A stretch of DNA of 64,000 nt from the NCBI RefSeq assembly GCF_007860125.1, contig NZ_SJPW01000008.1, forward strand, positions 372,594 through 436,593. Direction: 5' to 3'. The DNA is from Rubripirellula tenax. GTDB taxonomy: Bacteria > Planctomycetota > Planctomycetia > Pirellulales > Pirellulaceae. Below the pieces are notes generated by a model. It had not been told where the DNA came from, did no database searches, and saw only the letters and a list, made by a program, of their open reading frames with translations. The position numbers were made by a program, and so were the translations under genes. Position 1 is the first letter of the stretch. Each line of letters opens with the position of its first letter. Shown piece by piece: positions 57,052-64,000 of the stretch.

Positions 57052-57960
57052 CTAGCGGTCGCGAGGGTCGGTCAAACCGTCTGCCAAGCGACGCAGGGCT
57101 TCGGTTTCGATCTGGCGAACGCGTTCTCGCGTCAGCCCCAGTTCGGCTCCGATTTCTTTCAACGTCTTGGGCTCGTCGCCGTCCAACCCGAATCGCAATT
57201 TCAAAACAACGGCTTCGCGCTCTTCCAGGTCGTCCAACAGTTCCATCGCGTGACGCAAGATGTCGTGATCGAGCATCTCTTCGTCGGGCGATTTCAGTCG
57301 TTCGTCCATCACCATTTCGCCCAACGACCATCCCGAATCGGTTTGATCGCTTTGCGGAGTGCTGTTGCTGATCCGGATCGCCTTGCGAATGATCGGCAAC
57401 TTCTTTTTGGGCAAACCCAATACGCGTGCAACTTCTTCGTTGGTCGGCGTGCGACCGAGCTCTTCGTTCAATCGTGCGGTGGCTCGACGCCACTTGCTCA
57501 GCAGTTCGACCATGTACGCAGGGATGCGAATCGTCTTTGCACTGTTGATCAGTGCCCGTTTGATCGATTGCTTGATCCAATAGCTGGCGTAGGTGCTGAA
57601 CCGTGTGCCCACCGCTGGGTCGAAGCCTTCGACGGCACGCAGCAGGCCAAGGTTGCCTTCTTCGATCAAGTCTTGCAAGCCGAGGCCTTTGCCGGTGTAG
57701 CCGCGAGCGATGTTCACCACCAATCGCAAGTTTGCACGGACCATCCGGTCACGCGCCATCACGTCGCCCTGTGCAATGCGGCCGGCAAGTTCCTGCTCGT
57801 CATCCGCCGTCAACAACGCGGTTTCGTTGATCTCGCGAAGATAAGTCTCAAGAGGCGACTGGGCCGTTCGTGACGTCGACGGGGTTTTGCGACGCGTGTT
57901 GGAAACGGCTTCCTTCAGCTCCGCGTCTTCTGAATTGACGGCTGTATCGAATTGACTCAT
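57052..57960 (-). CDS. RNA polymerase sigma factor, RpoD/SigA family
   Basis: Sigma-70 protein of 302 residues with regions 1.2, 2, 3 and 4: SPLETYLREINETALLTADDE, then LIEEGNLGLLRAVEGFDP and FSTYASYWIKQSIKRAL in region 2, and TLKEIGAELGLTRERVRQIE in 4.2. It lacks the long region 1.1 of major RpoD proteins, and the N-terminal 38 residues are poorly conserved, so it may be a group 2 or short primary sigma. ATG 57960. About 450 bases without a gene lie upstream. Confidence 0.93.
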   Translation of the reverse strand: MSQFDTAVNSEDAELKEAVSNTRRKTPSTSRTAQSPLETYLREINETALLTADDEQELAGRIAQGDVMARDRMVRANLRLVVNIARGYTGKGLGLQDLIEEGNLGLLRAVEGFDPAVGTRFSTYASYWIKQSIKRALINSAKTIRIPAYMVELLSKWRRATARLNEELGRTPTNEEVARVLGLPKKKLPIIRKAIRISNSTPQSDQTDSGWSLGEMVMDERLKSPDEEMLDHDILRHAMELLDDLEEREAVVLKLRFGLDGDEPKTLKEIGAELGLTRERVRQIETEALRRLADGLTDPRDR

Positions 57961-58409
57961 GGATTAACGCCACGCAAGAATCGCTGGGATCGACTCGGCG
58001 TTGGTTGATGCCCAAACGGTGCCACGCAATGGCAACCAGGTGGAGGATGGTCGCCAAGCACTGTCGGTTCAATCGAACAAGAGCTGATCCCAAACCAGGG
58101 AGATGGATTGGGTGAACAAACATTTCATCGGCCCGTTGACGTTCGTTCCTGCAAGAACCATTTCCACTGACTAGATGTGACGTCCATTCCGATCGGCCCG
58201 GTTGGTTCGATAAACTCGGTTTGTCGCATCGTGTACCCGTTACTGCGACGGGTACACGATCACCGCTCAGAAATCGCTTGACATCACCGAATCACGCAAA
58301 CGTTCCACAACGGAACAGCCTTACAAGCGAAGAGTGTCGCCGAAAGCTATTGAACTCTCTTGAACTCTCCGCAAGCTCCGCGGTGGATTCGAAAACGATC
58401 GGCAGTGCA
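57961..58409. other. 449-base region between the sigma gene and rtcR
   Basis: Holds the probable promoter and leader of the sigma-factor gene on the minus strand and a perfect 13-bp inverted repeat at 58228-58260. Short frames in this region show no homology and no convincing starts. No small RNA could be identified. Confidence 0.5.
58228..58260. promoter_or_regulatory. Perfect 13-bp inverted repeat, possible operator or hairpin
   Basis: ATCGTGTACCCGT and its exact reverse complement are separated by 7 bases. It lies about 270 bases upstream of the sigma gene and 150 bases past the end of rtcR. No T-run flanks it on either strand, so an operator or an RNA processing hairpin is more likely than an intrinsic terminator. 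Confidence 0.45.
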
Positions 58410-60041
58410 TTAGCCACCAAGATCATCAACAGCTTGAATGTCGGCCCACGTCAGCCCGAAACGCGCTAAGTACTTTCGCAATCGATCCGCATCGTTAGGC
58501 CGGACCTTTGCTTGCCGCGATATCTGAAACAATTCACGCCCCGCAGCCGACAAAGACTTTGATTGGCGACATACGCGAATGACGTCGGCGAGCTGACTTT
58601 GATCAAAGCGATCGATCTCGGCCACCCGCTCGCTGCCAAGGATCGACGACAAGTCGCTGGTGGGTGAATCGGCAAGCTGTGTCCTTTGCCAACTGGCCCG
58701 CAGTCGATCGATTTCCTCGGCCACCAACGGCGCAGTGATGCGACCGCCAACTGCTAGGGTCGCCATGCGAGTCACCGCAGCGTTCAGGTCGCGAAAGTTT
58801 GACTGCCATGGCGTCGACGGATCGTTGGCAAAATCGACAAATGCGGAACGAGCCTCTTTGCCGATCGTCACCTTCTGGCCACTGGCACTGGCGAACTGCT
58901 GCAGTTCGAAATCAAGGTTGGGATCGATGTCCGCGCGTCGCTCGGACAATCCGGGCAATCGAAACGACCAAAGATTGATTCGGGCCAGCAAGTCTTCACG
59001 AAACCGACCCGACGCAACGTCCGCGATCAAGTCTCGGTTTGTCCCCGCGATCAGTTGAAAGTCGCTACGCACCAAGCGATCCGATCCGACCGGCGTGAAC
59101 TGTTTATCTTCGATCGCACGCAGCATCATGGCCTGTTCGTCCAAACACAATTCGCCGATCTCATCCAGAAACAACATTCCGCCGTCCGCCGATTTCAGCA
59201 GCCCCACACGATCGGAACTTGCCCCGGTAAAAGCACCTTTCACGTGGCCGAACAGCGTCGACATCGCTTGATCGCCGCGGATACATGCGCAGTTGACTTC
59301 AACCAACGGTCCCTCAATCTGGCGTCGACTCTTCTTAAGTTCGTAGATTCGTTTGGCAAGCTGTGTCTTCCCCGCACCGGTGGGTCCCGTCATCAGAATC
59401 GGTGCATTCGTTGCCAACGTGACCTGCTCGATACGATCGATCAATTGATTGAACGACTTGTCTTTCGTTTCGATGCCCCGCTTGAGAATCGATCGCGCCT
59501 CGTCGTGCTCCTGCCCGAATCGCTCGGCCAATTGATCATAGCGGGAAAGGTCCAAATCGATGATTTGATAAGTCCCCTGGACCGACGCTGCTTCTTTGCG
59601 TCGATTGCCGGGCGGCGGTGACGTTTGAATCAAACGGGCTGGCAAGTGCCGTGATTCGGTCAGCAGAAAGAGACAGATCTGGGCGACGTGTGTGCCGGTG
59701 GTGATGTGCACCAGATACTCTTCGCGATCGGTATCGAATGAGTAGTCGCGGCTGAATTGATGCAACGACGCATAAACCTCTTCCAAGTCCCAAGCATCTT
59801 CCAACGAAATCATGTGAGACCGAACCGATGTCTCCGGCGAGACCGTTTCTATGTCGGCGACAACCTGGCCGGCCAGGGTGTTGAATCGATTTTCCGCGAT
59901 CAGCTCAAATCGGTCCACGACCAAATCGGGTTGTTGGCAGACCGCAACGGACGGCCGCCAGCCCGCCCAACGGTCGTGGCCGCGCCGCGGTTGGTCGAGA
60001 TGGACGCCAAGCAGCCCCAGGACAACAGTTTTCTTTTTCAT
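58410..60041 (-). CDS. rtcR: RtcR, sigma-54-dependent CARF activator of RNA repair
   Basis: Protein of 543 residues. Residues 1-185 form the RtcR-type CARF sensor domain (MKKKTVVLGLLGVHLDQ; YLVHITTGTHVAQICLFLLTE). The AAA+ domain has Walker A GPTGAGKTQ at about residue 217, the sigma-54 contact loop GAFTGA at 268-273 and Walker B GGMLFLDEIGEL. The C-terminus has a helix-turn-helix region with REDLLAR and LSAAGRELFQISRQ. It activates rtcBA from a sigma-54 promoter in response to RNA damage, probably sensing RNA fragments with 2',3'-cyclic phosphate ends. ATG 60041. Divergent from rtcB. Confidence 0.95.
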   Translation of the reverse strand: MKKKTVVLGLLGVHLDQPRRGHDRWAGWRPSVAVCQQPDLVVDRFELIAENRFNTLAGQVVADIETVSPETSVRSHMISLEDAWDLEEVYASLHQFSRDYSFDTDREEYLVHITTGTHVAQICLFLLTESRHLPARLIQTSPPPGNRRKEAASVQGTYQIIDLDLSRYDQLAERFGQEHDEARSILKRGIETKDKSFNQLIDRIEQVTLATNAPILMTGPTGAGKTQLAKRIYELKKSRRQIEGPLVEVNCACIRGDQAMSTLFGHVKGAFTGASSDRVGLLKSADGGMLFLDEIGELCLDEQAMMLRAIEDKQFTPVGSDRLVRSDFQLIAGTNRDLIADVASGRFREDLLARINLWSFRLPGLSERRADIDPNLDFELQQFASASGQKVTIGKEARSAFVDFANDPSTPWQSNFRDLNAAVTRMATLAVGGRITAPLVAEEIDRLRASWQRTQLADSPTSDLSSILGSERVAEIDRFDQSQLADVIRVCRQSKSLSAAGRELFQISRQAKVRPNDADRLRKYLARFGLTWADIQAVDDLGG

Positions 60042-60054
60042 ATACGACAGTATA
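60041..60054. promoter_or_regulatory. Short inverted repeat at the rtcR start
   Basis: TATAC-GACA-GTATA, five-base perfect arms, touching the rtcR start codon and about 110 bases upstream of the sigma-54 promoter of rtcB. Position and symmetry suit an RtcR enhancer or autoregulatory site, but the arms are short. Confidence 0.3.
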
Positions 60055-60163
60055 CAACACGAGATTCTGCGATGCTTTTTCAGCGATACAGATAACAGGG
60101 GACGGAAGATGCAATTTCCATAACACGTTTATGGCACGGCACTTACAAAACGGAATCGAGGTT

Positions 60164-60178
60164 TGGCACGGTTCTCGC
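60164..60178 (+). promoter_or_regulatory. Sigma-54 promoter of rtcBA
   Basis: TGGCACG with GG at 60165-60166 and GC at 60177-60178, ten bases apart, exactly the -24/-12 spacing of sigma-54 promoters (-12 part TCGCT, one change from TTGCW). The transcript should start near 60190, about 73 bases before the rtcB ATG. A second TGGCACG at 60132 lacks the GC partner. Confidence 0.8.
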
Positions 60179-60262
60179 TGTATGGAAGTCCAGACTTATC
60201 ACTTTGAATGACGCCTGCCACTGGCAGCCGCATTCGACAGCCCCCTTTTCCCGAAGGCCACC

Positions 60263-61774
60263 ATGACGACCGAAACCAAACGCTTCACCTACACGGGCCC
60301 CGCAATGGTTTCCACGGGTGAAGCGACCGCAATCCTGCCGACCGAAACGACTCCCCCGATTCGCATTTTCGGAACCGAGTCGATTCGAGAAACGTTTGAC
60401 GTCCTGTGCATGCAACAAGCGATCAACTCGCGGACGGCACCAGGCGTGACCGACTTGGTTTTGAACCCGGACGCCCACTGTGGATACGGAGCGCCGGTCG
60501 GATGCGTGATGGTTTCGCCGACGCACATCTATCCCGGCCCCGTTGGCGTGGACATCAAGTGCTCGATGAGCCTATTGCAACTCGACTTGCCCGCCGAAGC
60601 GATCGAGGACCGCAAGACTCGCCGCGCATTGATCTCGGCGATTTGCCAACGCACGCCCACCGGCGCCGGCCGCGGACAACGAAGCGTGCCCCAATCGCGG
60701 CACGTCAATCGAACGCTCGGTCAACAGTTGGTTGTCGAAGGCGCAAGCCGCGACGTTTGCAAAGCACTGGGGATCCCAACGGACTGGGCCTTCCGATGCG
60801 AAGATTCGTTCCACGTCGGACACGACGATTCGCCGAAATCGCTTGAGTCCCGACTCGACGAGCTGCTGGGCCGCCGCGACATGACCAACTTCAGCGAAAA
60901 GATGCAACAACTCGGTTCCTACGGTGGCGGAAATCATTTTGGTGAATGCGAAGTCGTTGCAGTCGGCCAGAGCGATCGTGCTCGCGATACTGCCAAGGCG
61001 TTCGGATTGATTGACGGCAACGTCGCGTTCTTGTCGCATTGTGGATCGCGAGGATTCGGTCACAACTTGGCAACCGGCCAGTTCAACAGCCTGCAAACAA
61101 AGTTCGTTCGCTGGGGCATTCCGTTGCCCGCGGGTGATCGCCAACTCGTCTACGCTCCCTTGGGAACGGACGAAGCGAACGACTACTTGGACGACATGGC
61201 GTTGGGGGCAAACTTCGCGACCGTGAACCACTTGCTGATCAACTCCCTCGTACTTGAAGCATTCCGGGAAGTGATTCCCGGCGCCCAAGGAAATCTCGTG
61301 TACTTCATCAGCCACAACATTGCTCGAAAAGAAATCGTGGACAACCGGTCCGCGTGGGTTCATCGCAAGGGTGCGACTCGCGCGATGCCGGCCGGTCACC
61401 ATTCGTTGGCCGAGACTCCGTTTGCAAAAACGGGCCACCCCATTCTCTTACCTGGAAACCCTCGCGACGGATCTGCGGTGATGGTGGCCGATGACGGTGC
61501 GGCAGCGTCGTGCTTCAGCGTCAATCACGGCGCCGGTCGAGTCCTTGGTCGCCGGCATGCGAAGCGGGTCCTGGACCAAACGACGGTGGATGCAGAGCTA
61601 GACGCCGGCGATATTCTGAGCAACTGTCGCAAGTATCCGATCGACGAAGCACCGGCTGCCTACAAGGACTTCAACGAAGTCCTGCGGTCGGTCAAGACGG
61701 CGGGACTGGCAAGCGAAGTTGCACGATTGAAAGCACGCTTTGTGATCAAGGACGCCAGCAAGGCGGATGATTGA
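60263..61774 (+). CDS. rtcB: RNA-splicing ligase RtcB
   Basis: Protein of 503 residues, longer than E. coli RtcB (408). The catalytic set is present: metal and Cys in VGVDIKCSM (Cys100), GGGNHFGE, SHCGSRGFGHN, FISHNIARKE, and the guanylylated His422 in NHGAGRVLGRRHA. It joins 2',3'-cyclic phosphate or 3'-phosphate RNA ends to 5'-OH ends using GTP and Mn2+. ATG 60263 has GAAGG five bases upstream. The last codon overlaps the start of rtcA. Insertions relative to E. coli lie between residues 130 and 220. Regulated by RtcR through the sigma-54 promoter. Confidence 0.95.
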   Translation: MTTETKRFTYTGPAMVSTGEATAILPTETTPPIRIFGTESIRETFDVLCMQQAINSRTAPGVTDLVLNPDAHCGYGAPVGCVMVSPTHIYPGPVGVDIKCSMSLLQLDLPAEAIEDRKTRRALISAICQRTPTGAGRGQRSVPQSRHVNRTLGQQLVVEGASRDVCKALGIPTDWAFRCEDSFHVGHDDSPKSLESRLDELLGRRDMTNFSEKMQQLGSYGGGNHFGECEVVAVGQSDRARDTAKAFGLIDGNVAFLSHCGSRGFGHNLATGQFNSLQTKFVRWGIPLPAGDRQLVYAPLGTDEANDYLDDMALGANFATVNHLLINSLVLEAFREVIPGAQGNLVYFISHNIARKEIVDNRSAWVHRKGATRAMPAGHHSLAETPFAKTGHPILLPGNPRDGSAVMVADDGAAASCFSVNHGAGRVLGRRHAKRVLDQTTVDAELDAGDILSNCRKYPIDEAPAAYKDFNEVLRSVKTAGLASEVARLKARFVIKDASKADD

Positions 61775-62811
61775 TGATTGAAATCAACGGCACCCGAGGC
61801 GAGGGCGGCGGACAAATCGTTCGCTCGTCCCTCGCCCTGGCCGCGGTCACCGGGCAACCGGTGCGTATCGATAACATTCGCGGTGGACGCACCAAACCAG
61901 GCCTGCTGCGCCAGCACCTGACCGGCGTCCGCGCGATCACGCAAGTATGCAGCGCCGCCACTCAAGGCGATGAACTCGGCTCAGCCACGTTGACATTCGA
62001 GCCATCCCGCGCCGTTGGTGGAAACTATACGTTCGAGGTGGGATCGGCCGGGAGCGCAATCTTGGTTGCGCAAACGATCCTGCCAGCACTGTTATCTGCC
62101 GAGGAAGCGTCGGTCGTGACGATCGGCGGTGGCACGCACGCATCCTGGGCGCCACCGTTTGATTTTTTCGACCGATGCTTTTTGCCGCTTCTTCGCCGCA
62201 TGGGTGGAAACGTCGAAGCCACGATTCACGCCCACGGTTTCTATCCGGCTGGTGGTGGCGAGATCGAACTGCGGGTCGAACCAATCGAGCAATGGCAGAG
62301 CTTGTCGCTACTAGAACGTACCGGAACGCTACGACCTCGGGTGCAATCGCTTGTTTCCAAAATCCCGATCTCGGTTGCCAATCGCGAGTGCAATGTGATT
62401 CGCCGTAAAGCGAATTGGGACGCCAAGGTTTGCGAAGCGATCGAAGTGCCTCGATCGGGCGGTCCCGGCAATGTCGTGATGATCGAACTGGGCTTCGACA
62501 ACGTTACCGAACTGTTCATCGGCATCGGCAAGGTGGGTGTGCGAGCAGAACAAGTTGCGAGGTCAACGTTGCGAGAGGCACGGTCGTACCTAGCCGGAAA
62601 CTTTCCCGTCGGCCAGTACCTTGCCGACCAGTTGCTGTTGCCGATGGGCATCGCCGCAAGCTGTGGTCAATCGAGCGAGATGAGAACCGGACCGCTGTCA
62701 TTGCACAGCCAAACGCACATCGAAGTTTTGCAACAAATGCTCGATATTGAAATTGCGGCAACGACGAATGCCGACCAATCGGTTCGCGTTAGCATTTCGC
62801 CAAAGCATTGA
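61774..62811 (+). CDS. rtcA: RNA 3'-terminal phosphate cyclase RtcA
   Basis: Protein of 345 residues. The family signature GEGGGQIVRSSLALAAVTG is at residues 9-27, followed by IRGGRTKPGLLRQH, and the catalytic His lies late, in the segment LSLHSQTHIEVLQQ. RtcA adenylylates RNA 3'-phosphate ends and converts them to 2',3'-cyclic phosphate, substrates for RtcB. ATG 61774 overlaps the rtcB TGA by one base (TGATG); an in-frame TTG one codon earlier is possible. It is the last gene of the rtc operon. Confidence 0.95.
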   Translation: MIEINGTRGEGGGQIVRSSLALAAVTGQPVRIDNIRGGRTKPGLLRQHLTGVRAITQVCSAATQGDELGSATLTFEPSRAVGGNYTFEVGSAGSAILVAQTILPALLSAEEASVVTIGGGTHASWAPPFDFFDRCFLPLLRRMGGNVEATIHAHGFYPAGGGEIELRVEPIEQWQSLSLLERTGTLRPRVQSLVSKIPISVANRECNVIRRKANWDAKVCEAIEVPRSGGPGNVVMIELGFDNVTELFIGIGKVGVRAEQVARSTLREARSYLAGNFPVGQYLADQLLLPMGIAASCGQSSEMRTGPLSLHSQTHIEVLQQMLDIEIAATTNADQSVRVSISPKH

Positions 62812-62852
62812 TGCGACACCACCGGGACAGGACTCGGGAATGCAACCCTGCC

Positions 62853-63569
62853 TTAACGGCGATTAAAAATTTTTCTTAGCGCGTTTTCCGCGGCGGACTG
62901 TGAATTGACAGGTTCCTTCGGGCGCAGATGACTCGGCAATTTCTGAGGTTCTTTTGAACCCACACCCTCGGTGCCGTGCCCATCTCCAGCCACGCCGTCG
63001 ATTCCCTCTGAAACGGTTTCCGAAGCACTGGGTATTTGGATCGTGGTTTCAAACTGAGGAACCGCTTCGGCATCGACAGTTTGGTCGACATGCGAACTGG
63101 GCGGAGAACTTCCCGAAAGAACGTTGTGACCCGCCGCAGCCATAATTTGTTCTCGATCAAGATTGCAACTCGCAGCCAAGTTCTCGAGTTCTTGCACCAG
63201 CGATTCCATTGTTACATCGCCAGGAGAACTCGAGTCGGAATCGATATCCGTGCTGATCAGGATTCGGAACCTGTCTCGTCCGATCTGGATCTTATCTCGA
63301 TTCCGTAGCAAACACAGGTCGTTCTTTGGCAACGGCCGTCCATTTACGATCGTAGGGTTGCGGCTGCCAAAATCCACGATGGCGACAGCCCTGCGTCGCT
63401 GAATGATTGCGCAGTGCCGGCGACTTACCAAGCGGCTATTGATGCAAAGGTGCGCATCCGTCCGGCGTCCGATGTGAAAATCGGATCGGTCGATCATAAT
63501 TTGATTACCGCGTCGATCGCCTGCACGGTAGACCAATACAACATTCATCAATAAGTACAGTGTTTGCAT
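62853..63569 (-). CDS. FHA-domain protein
   Basis: Protein of 238 residues. Residues 10-105 form a forkhead-associated domain with the phosphothreonine-binding motifs FHIGRRTDAHLCI, SRLVSRRHCAI and NGRP. The rest is Ser/Pro/Glu-rich and disordered apart from a helix near residue 130 (MESLVQELENLAASCNLDREQ). It probably reads Thr phosphorylation by Hanks-type kinases, numerous in planctomycetes. ATG 63569 is used; an ATG seven codons downstream directly before the first strand is equally possible, and neither has a clear ribosome site. It converges on rtcA. Confidence 0.85.
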   Translation of the reverse strand: MQTLYLLMNVVLVYRAGDRRGNQIMIDRSDFHIGRRTDAHLCINSRLVSRRHCAIIQRRRAVAIVDFGSRNPTIVNGRPLPKNDLCLLRNRDKIQIGRDRFRILISTDIDSDSSSPGDVTMESLVQELENLAASCNLDREQIMAAAGHNVLSGSSPPSSHVDQTVDAEAVPQFETTIQIPSASETVSEGIDGVAGDGHGTEGVGSKEPQKLPSHLRPKEPVNSQSAAENALRKIFNRR

Positions 63570-63586
63570 GAAATCGAACGCTAGGA

Positions 63587-63659
63587 CTGACCGGGCCAGA
63601 ATCGAACTGACATAGCGGGTCGACCTCGATCCCGCCGCACACCACTACGCCGCCGGCCA
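63587..63659 (-). other. Degenerate tRNA-like cloverleaf
   Basis: On the minus strand 73 bases fold as a cloverleaf: a 7-bp acceptor stem TGGCCGG/CCGGTCA plus discriminator G, a 4-bp D stem (GCGT/GTGC, with two G-U pairs), a perfect 5-bp anticodon stem GCGGG/CCCGC and a T arm GTCAG-TTCGATT-CTGGC with a consensus loop. The anticodon loop is 11 bases instead of 7, the D loop 6, the variable loop 3, and no CCA is encoded, so it is not a normal tRNA. Possibly a decayed tRNA (the ends recall tRNA-Gln), or chance. Confidence 0.3.
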
Positions 63660-63661
63660 CG

Positions 63662-63805
63662 CTATGGATGATGGTGCCCAGCAAAAATTCCGATGTCGAT
63701 AACAAGACGGGACAAAAATTGGACTTTCGCCATCTCTTCATCTTTCGTGCGCTCCAGCTTCTCATTGTTCTGCAAGTCGATCGCATAGGGAGTGACATCA
63801 CCCAC
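63662..63805 (-). CDS. Candidate 47-residue small protein
   Basis: GTG to TAG, 47 codons, amphipathic and charged (it includes AIDLQNNEKLERTKDEEM and ends in GIFAGHHHP). Composition looks protein-like, but there is no ATG and no good ribosome site. It ends three bases from the tRNA-like sequence. Could be a fragment of a gene disrupted near the IS element. Confidence 0.2.
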   Translation of the reverse strand: MGDVTPYAIDLQNNEKLERTKDEEMAKVQFLSRLVIDIGIFAGHHHP

Positions 63806-63942
63806 ACCCCATAAAGATCAATCGCGAAACTTGGAAAGATGCGATGGGATGATTGCAATGCGTCGCAAGACCGTGGAATGCTCCCCAAAACCTGATCCAG
63901 GGGTTATGAAAGTCTAGAGCCAATTCCGGCGAAGGATTTTCC

Positions 63943-64000
63943 ATGAGCAAGAAACGACGACGACATTCACCCGAACAGATCATCAAGAAGCTACGTGATG
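63943..64000 (+). CDS. IS3-family transposase OrfA, 5' end only
   Basis: ATG 63943 opens a frame that starts MSKKRRRHSPEQIIKKLRD and runs off the window. Basic start and HSPEQII(R/K)KLR are the N-terminus of the helix-turn-helix OrfA of IS3-type elements, which make the full transposase by frameshifting into OrfB. The left terminal inverted repeat should lie within about 100 bases upstream, but its outer end could not be fixed. Only 19 codons are visible, so intactness is unknown. Confidence 0.7.
   Translation, partial: MSKKRRRHSPEQIIKKLRD

Noticed and set aside
58221..58469. 82-codon plus-strand frame between the sigma gene and rtcR
   Set aside because: It runs through the inverted repeat and into the rtcR 3' end, with no ribosome site or homology.
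58410..60041. CRISPR accessory gene, because of the CARF domain
   Set aside because: The AAA+ and GAFTGA domains and divergent rtcB identify it as RtcR.
60132..60148. Second sigma-54 promoter before rtcB
   Set aside because: TGGCACG is present but the -12 GC is replaced by AC at the required spacing.
63505..63888. 127-codon minus-strand frame beside the FHA gene
   Set aside because: Overlaps the FHA start and the tRNA-like sequence, Cys/Ser/Arg-rich, no recognisable domain.

Overview
The window reads as a chromosomal segment of a planctomycete, most likely a Pirellulaceae/Rhodopirellula-type marine bacterium. The evidence is the mix of gene families: DUF58, BatA and VWA proteins beside a squalene-cyclase-fold protein, a DUF4159 protein, TadE/TadG-like proteins with a VWA domain, EF-P paired with EpmB, many secreted proteins with leucine-rich or low-complexity sequence, and frequent GTG/TTG starts. 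The taxonomic call is inference from gene content. No rRNA or intact tRNA is present. The right edge runs into an IS3-type transposase and the left edge cuts a zinc alcohol dehydrogenase.

Layout. (1) 1-4.8 kb: a sugar dehydrogenase/lactonase-like pair, mgtE, a structured inverted repeat, efp, and divergent epmB. (2) 4.9-19.8 kb, plus strand: an ABC-2 type permease and a zinc-ribbon membrane protein, then a tightly packed block of DUF58, BatA/VWA, VWA/amidotransferase-like, a 1877-residue membrane coiled-coil protein and a Tat-exported squalene-cyclase-fold protein. (3) 19.8-23.1 kb, minus strand: a hydroxyproline catabolic cassette (FAD dehydrogenase, 4-hydroxyproline epimerase, DapA-family deaminase). 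(4) 23-31 kb: a phytase-like esterase, a PTPMT1-like phosphatase, a TPR/gluzincin peptidase translationally coupled to DUF4159, a Gly/Met-repeat secreted protein and a GNAT enzyme. (5) 31-38 kb: a PGAP1-like lipoprotein hydrolase, a TadE-TadG(VWA)-TadE trio whose last member ends in 29 Asp and 16 Pro, an alpha/beta hydrolase, floA and a small conserved protein. (6) 38.5-48.2 kb: housekeeping genes aroH, aspS, purM, deoC, hisS and purU, with a YkgJ-family cysteine-cluster gene. (7) 48.4-57 kb: a large membrane leucine-rich protein coupled to a lipoprotein, tsaB, two tandem YfcE-like phosphoesterases and a secreted leucine-rich protein. (8) 57-62.8 kb: a sigma-70 factor and an rtcR / rtcBA RNA-repair locus with a sigma-54 promoter upstream of rtcB. 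(9) 62.8-64 kb: an FHA protein, a degenerate tRNA-like cloverleaf and the start of an IS3 element.

Genes that appear to work together: DUF58/BatA/VWA with the coiled-coil and squalene-fold proteins, probably also with the TPR-peptidase/DUF4159 pair some 6 kb downstream; the three hydroxyproline genes; EF-P with its lysyl-modification enzyme; RtcR with RtcB and RtcA; and the three Tad-like secreted proteins. The most promising poorly described system is the split MoxR/VWA-type envelope module. Its usual MoxR ATPase is not in this window, and its two halves are separated by a block of minus-strand genes that includes the hydroxyproline cassette.
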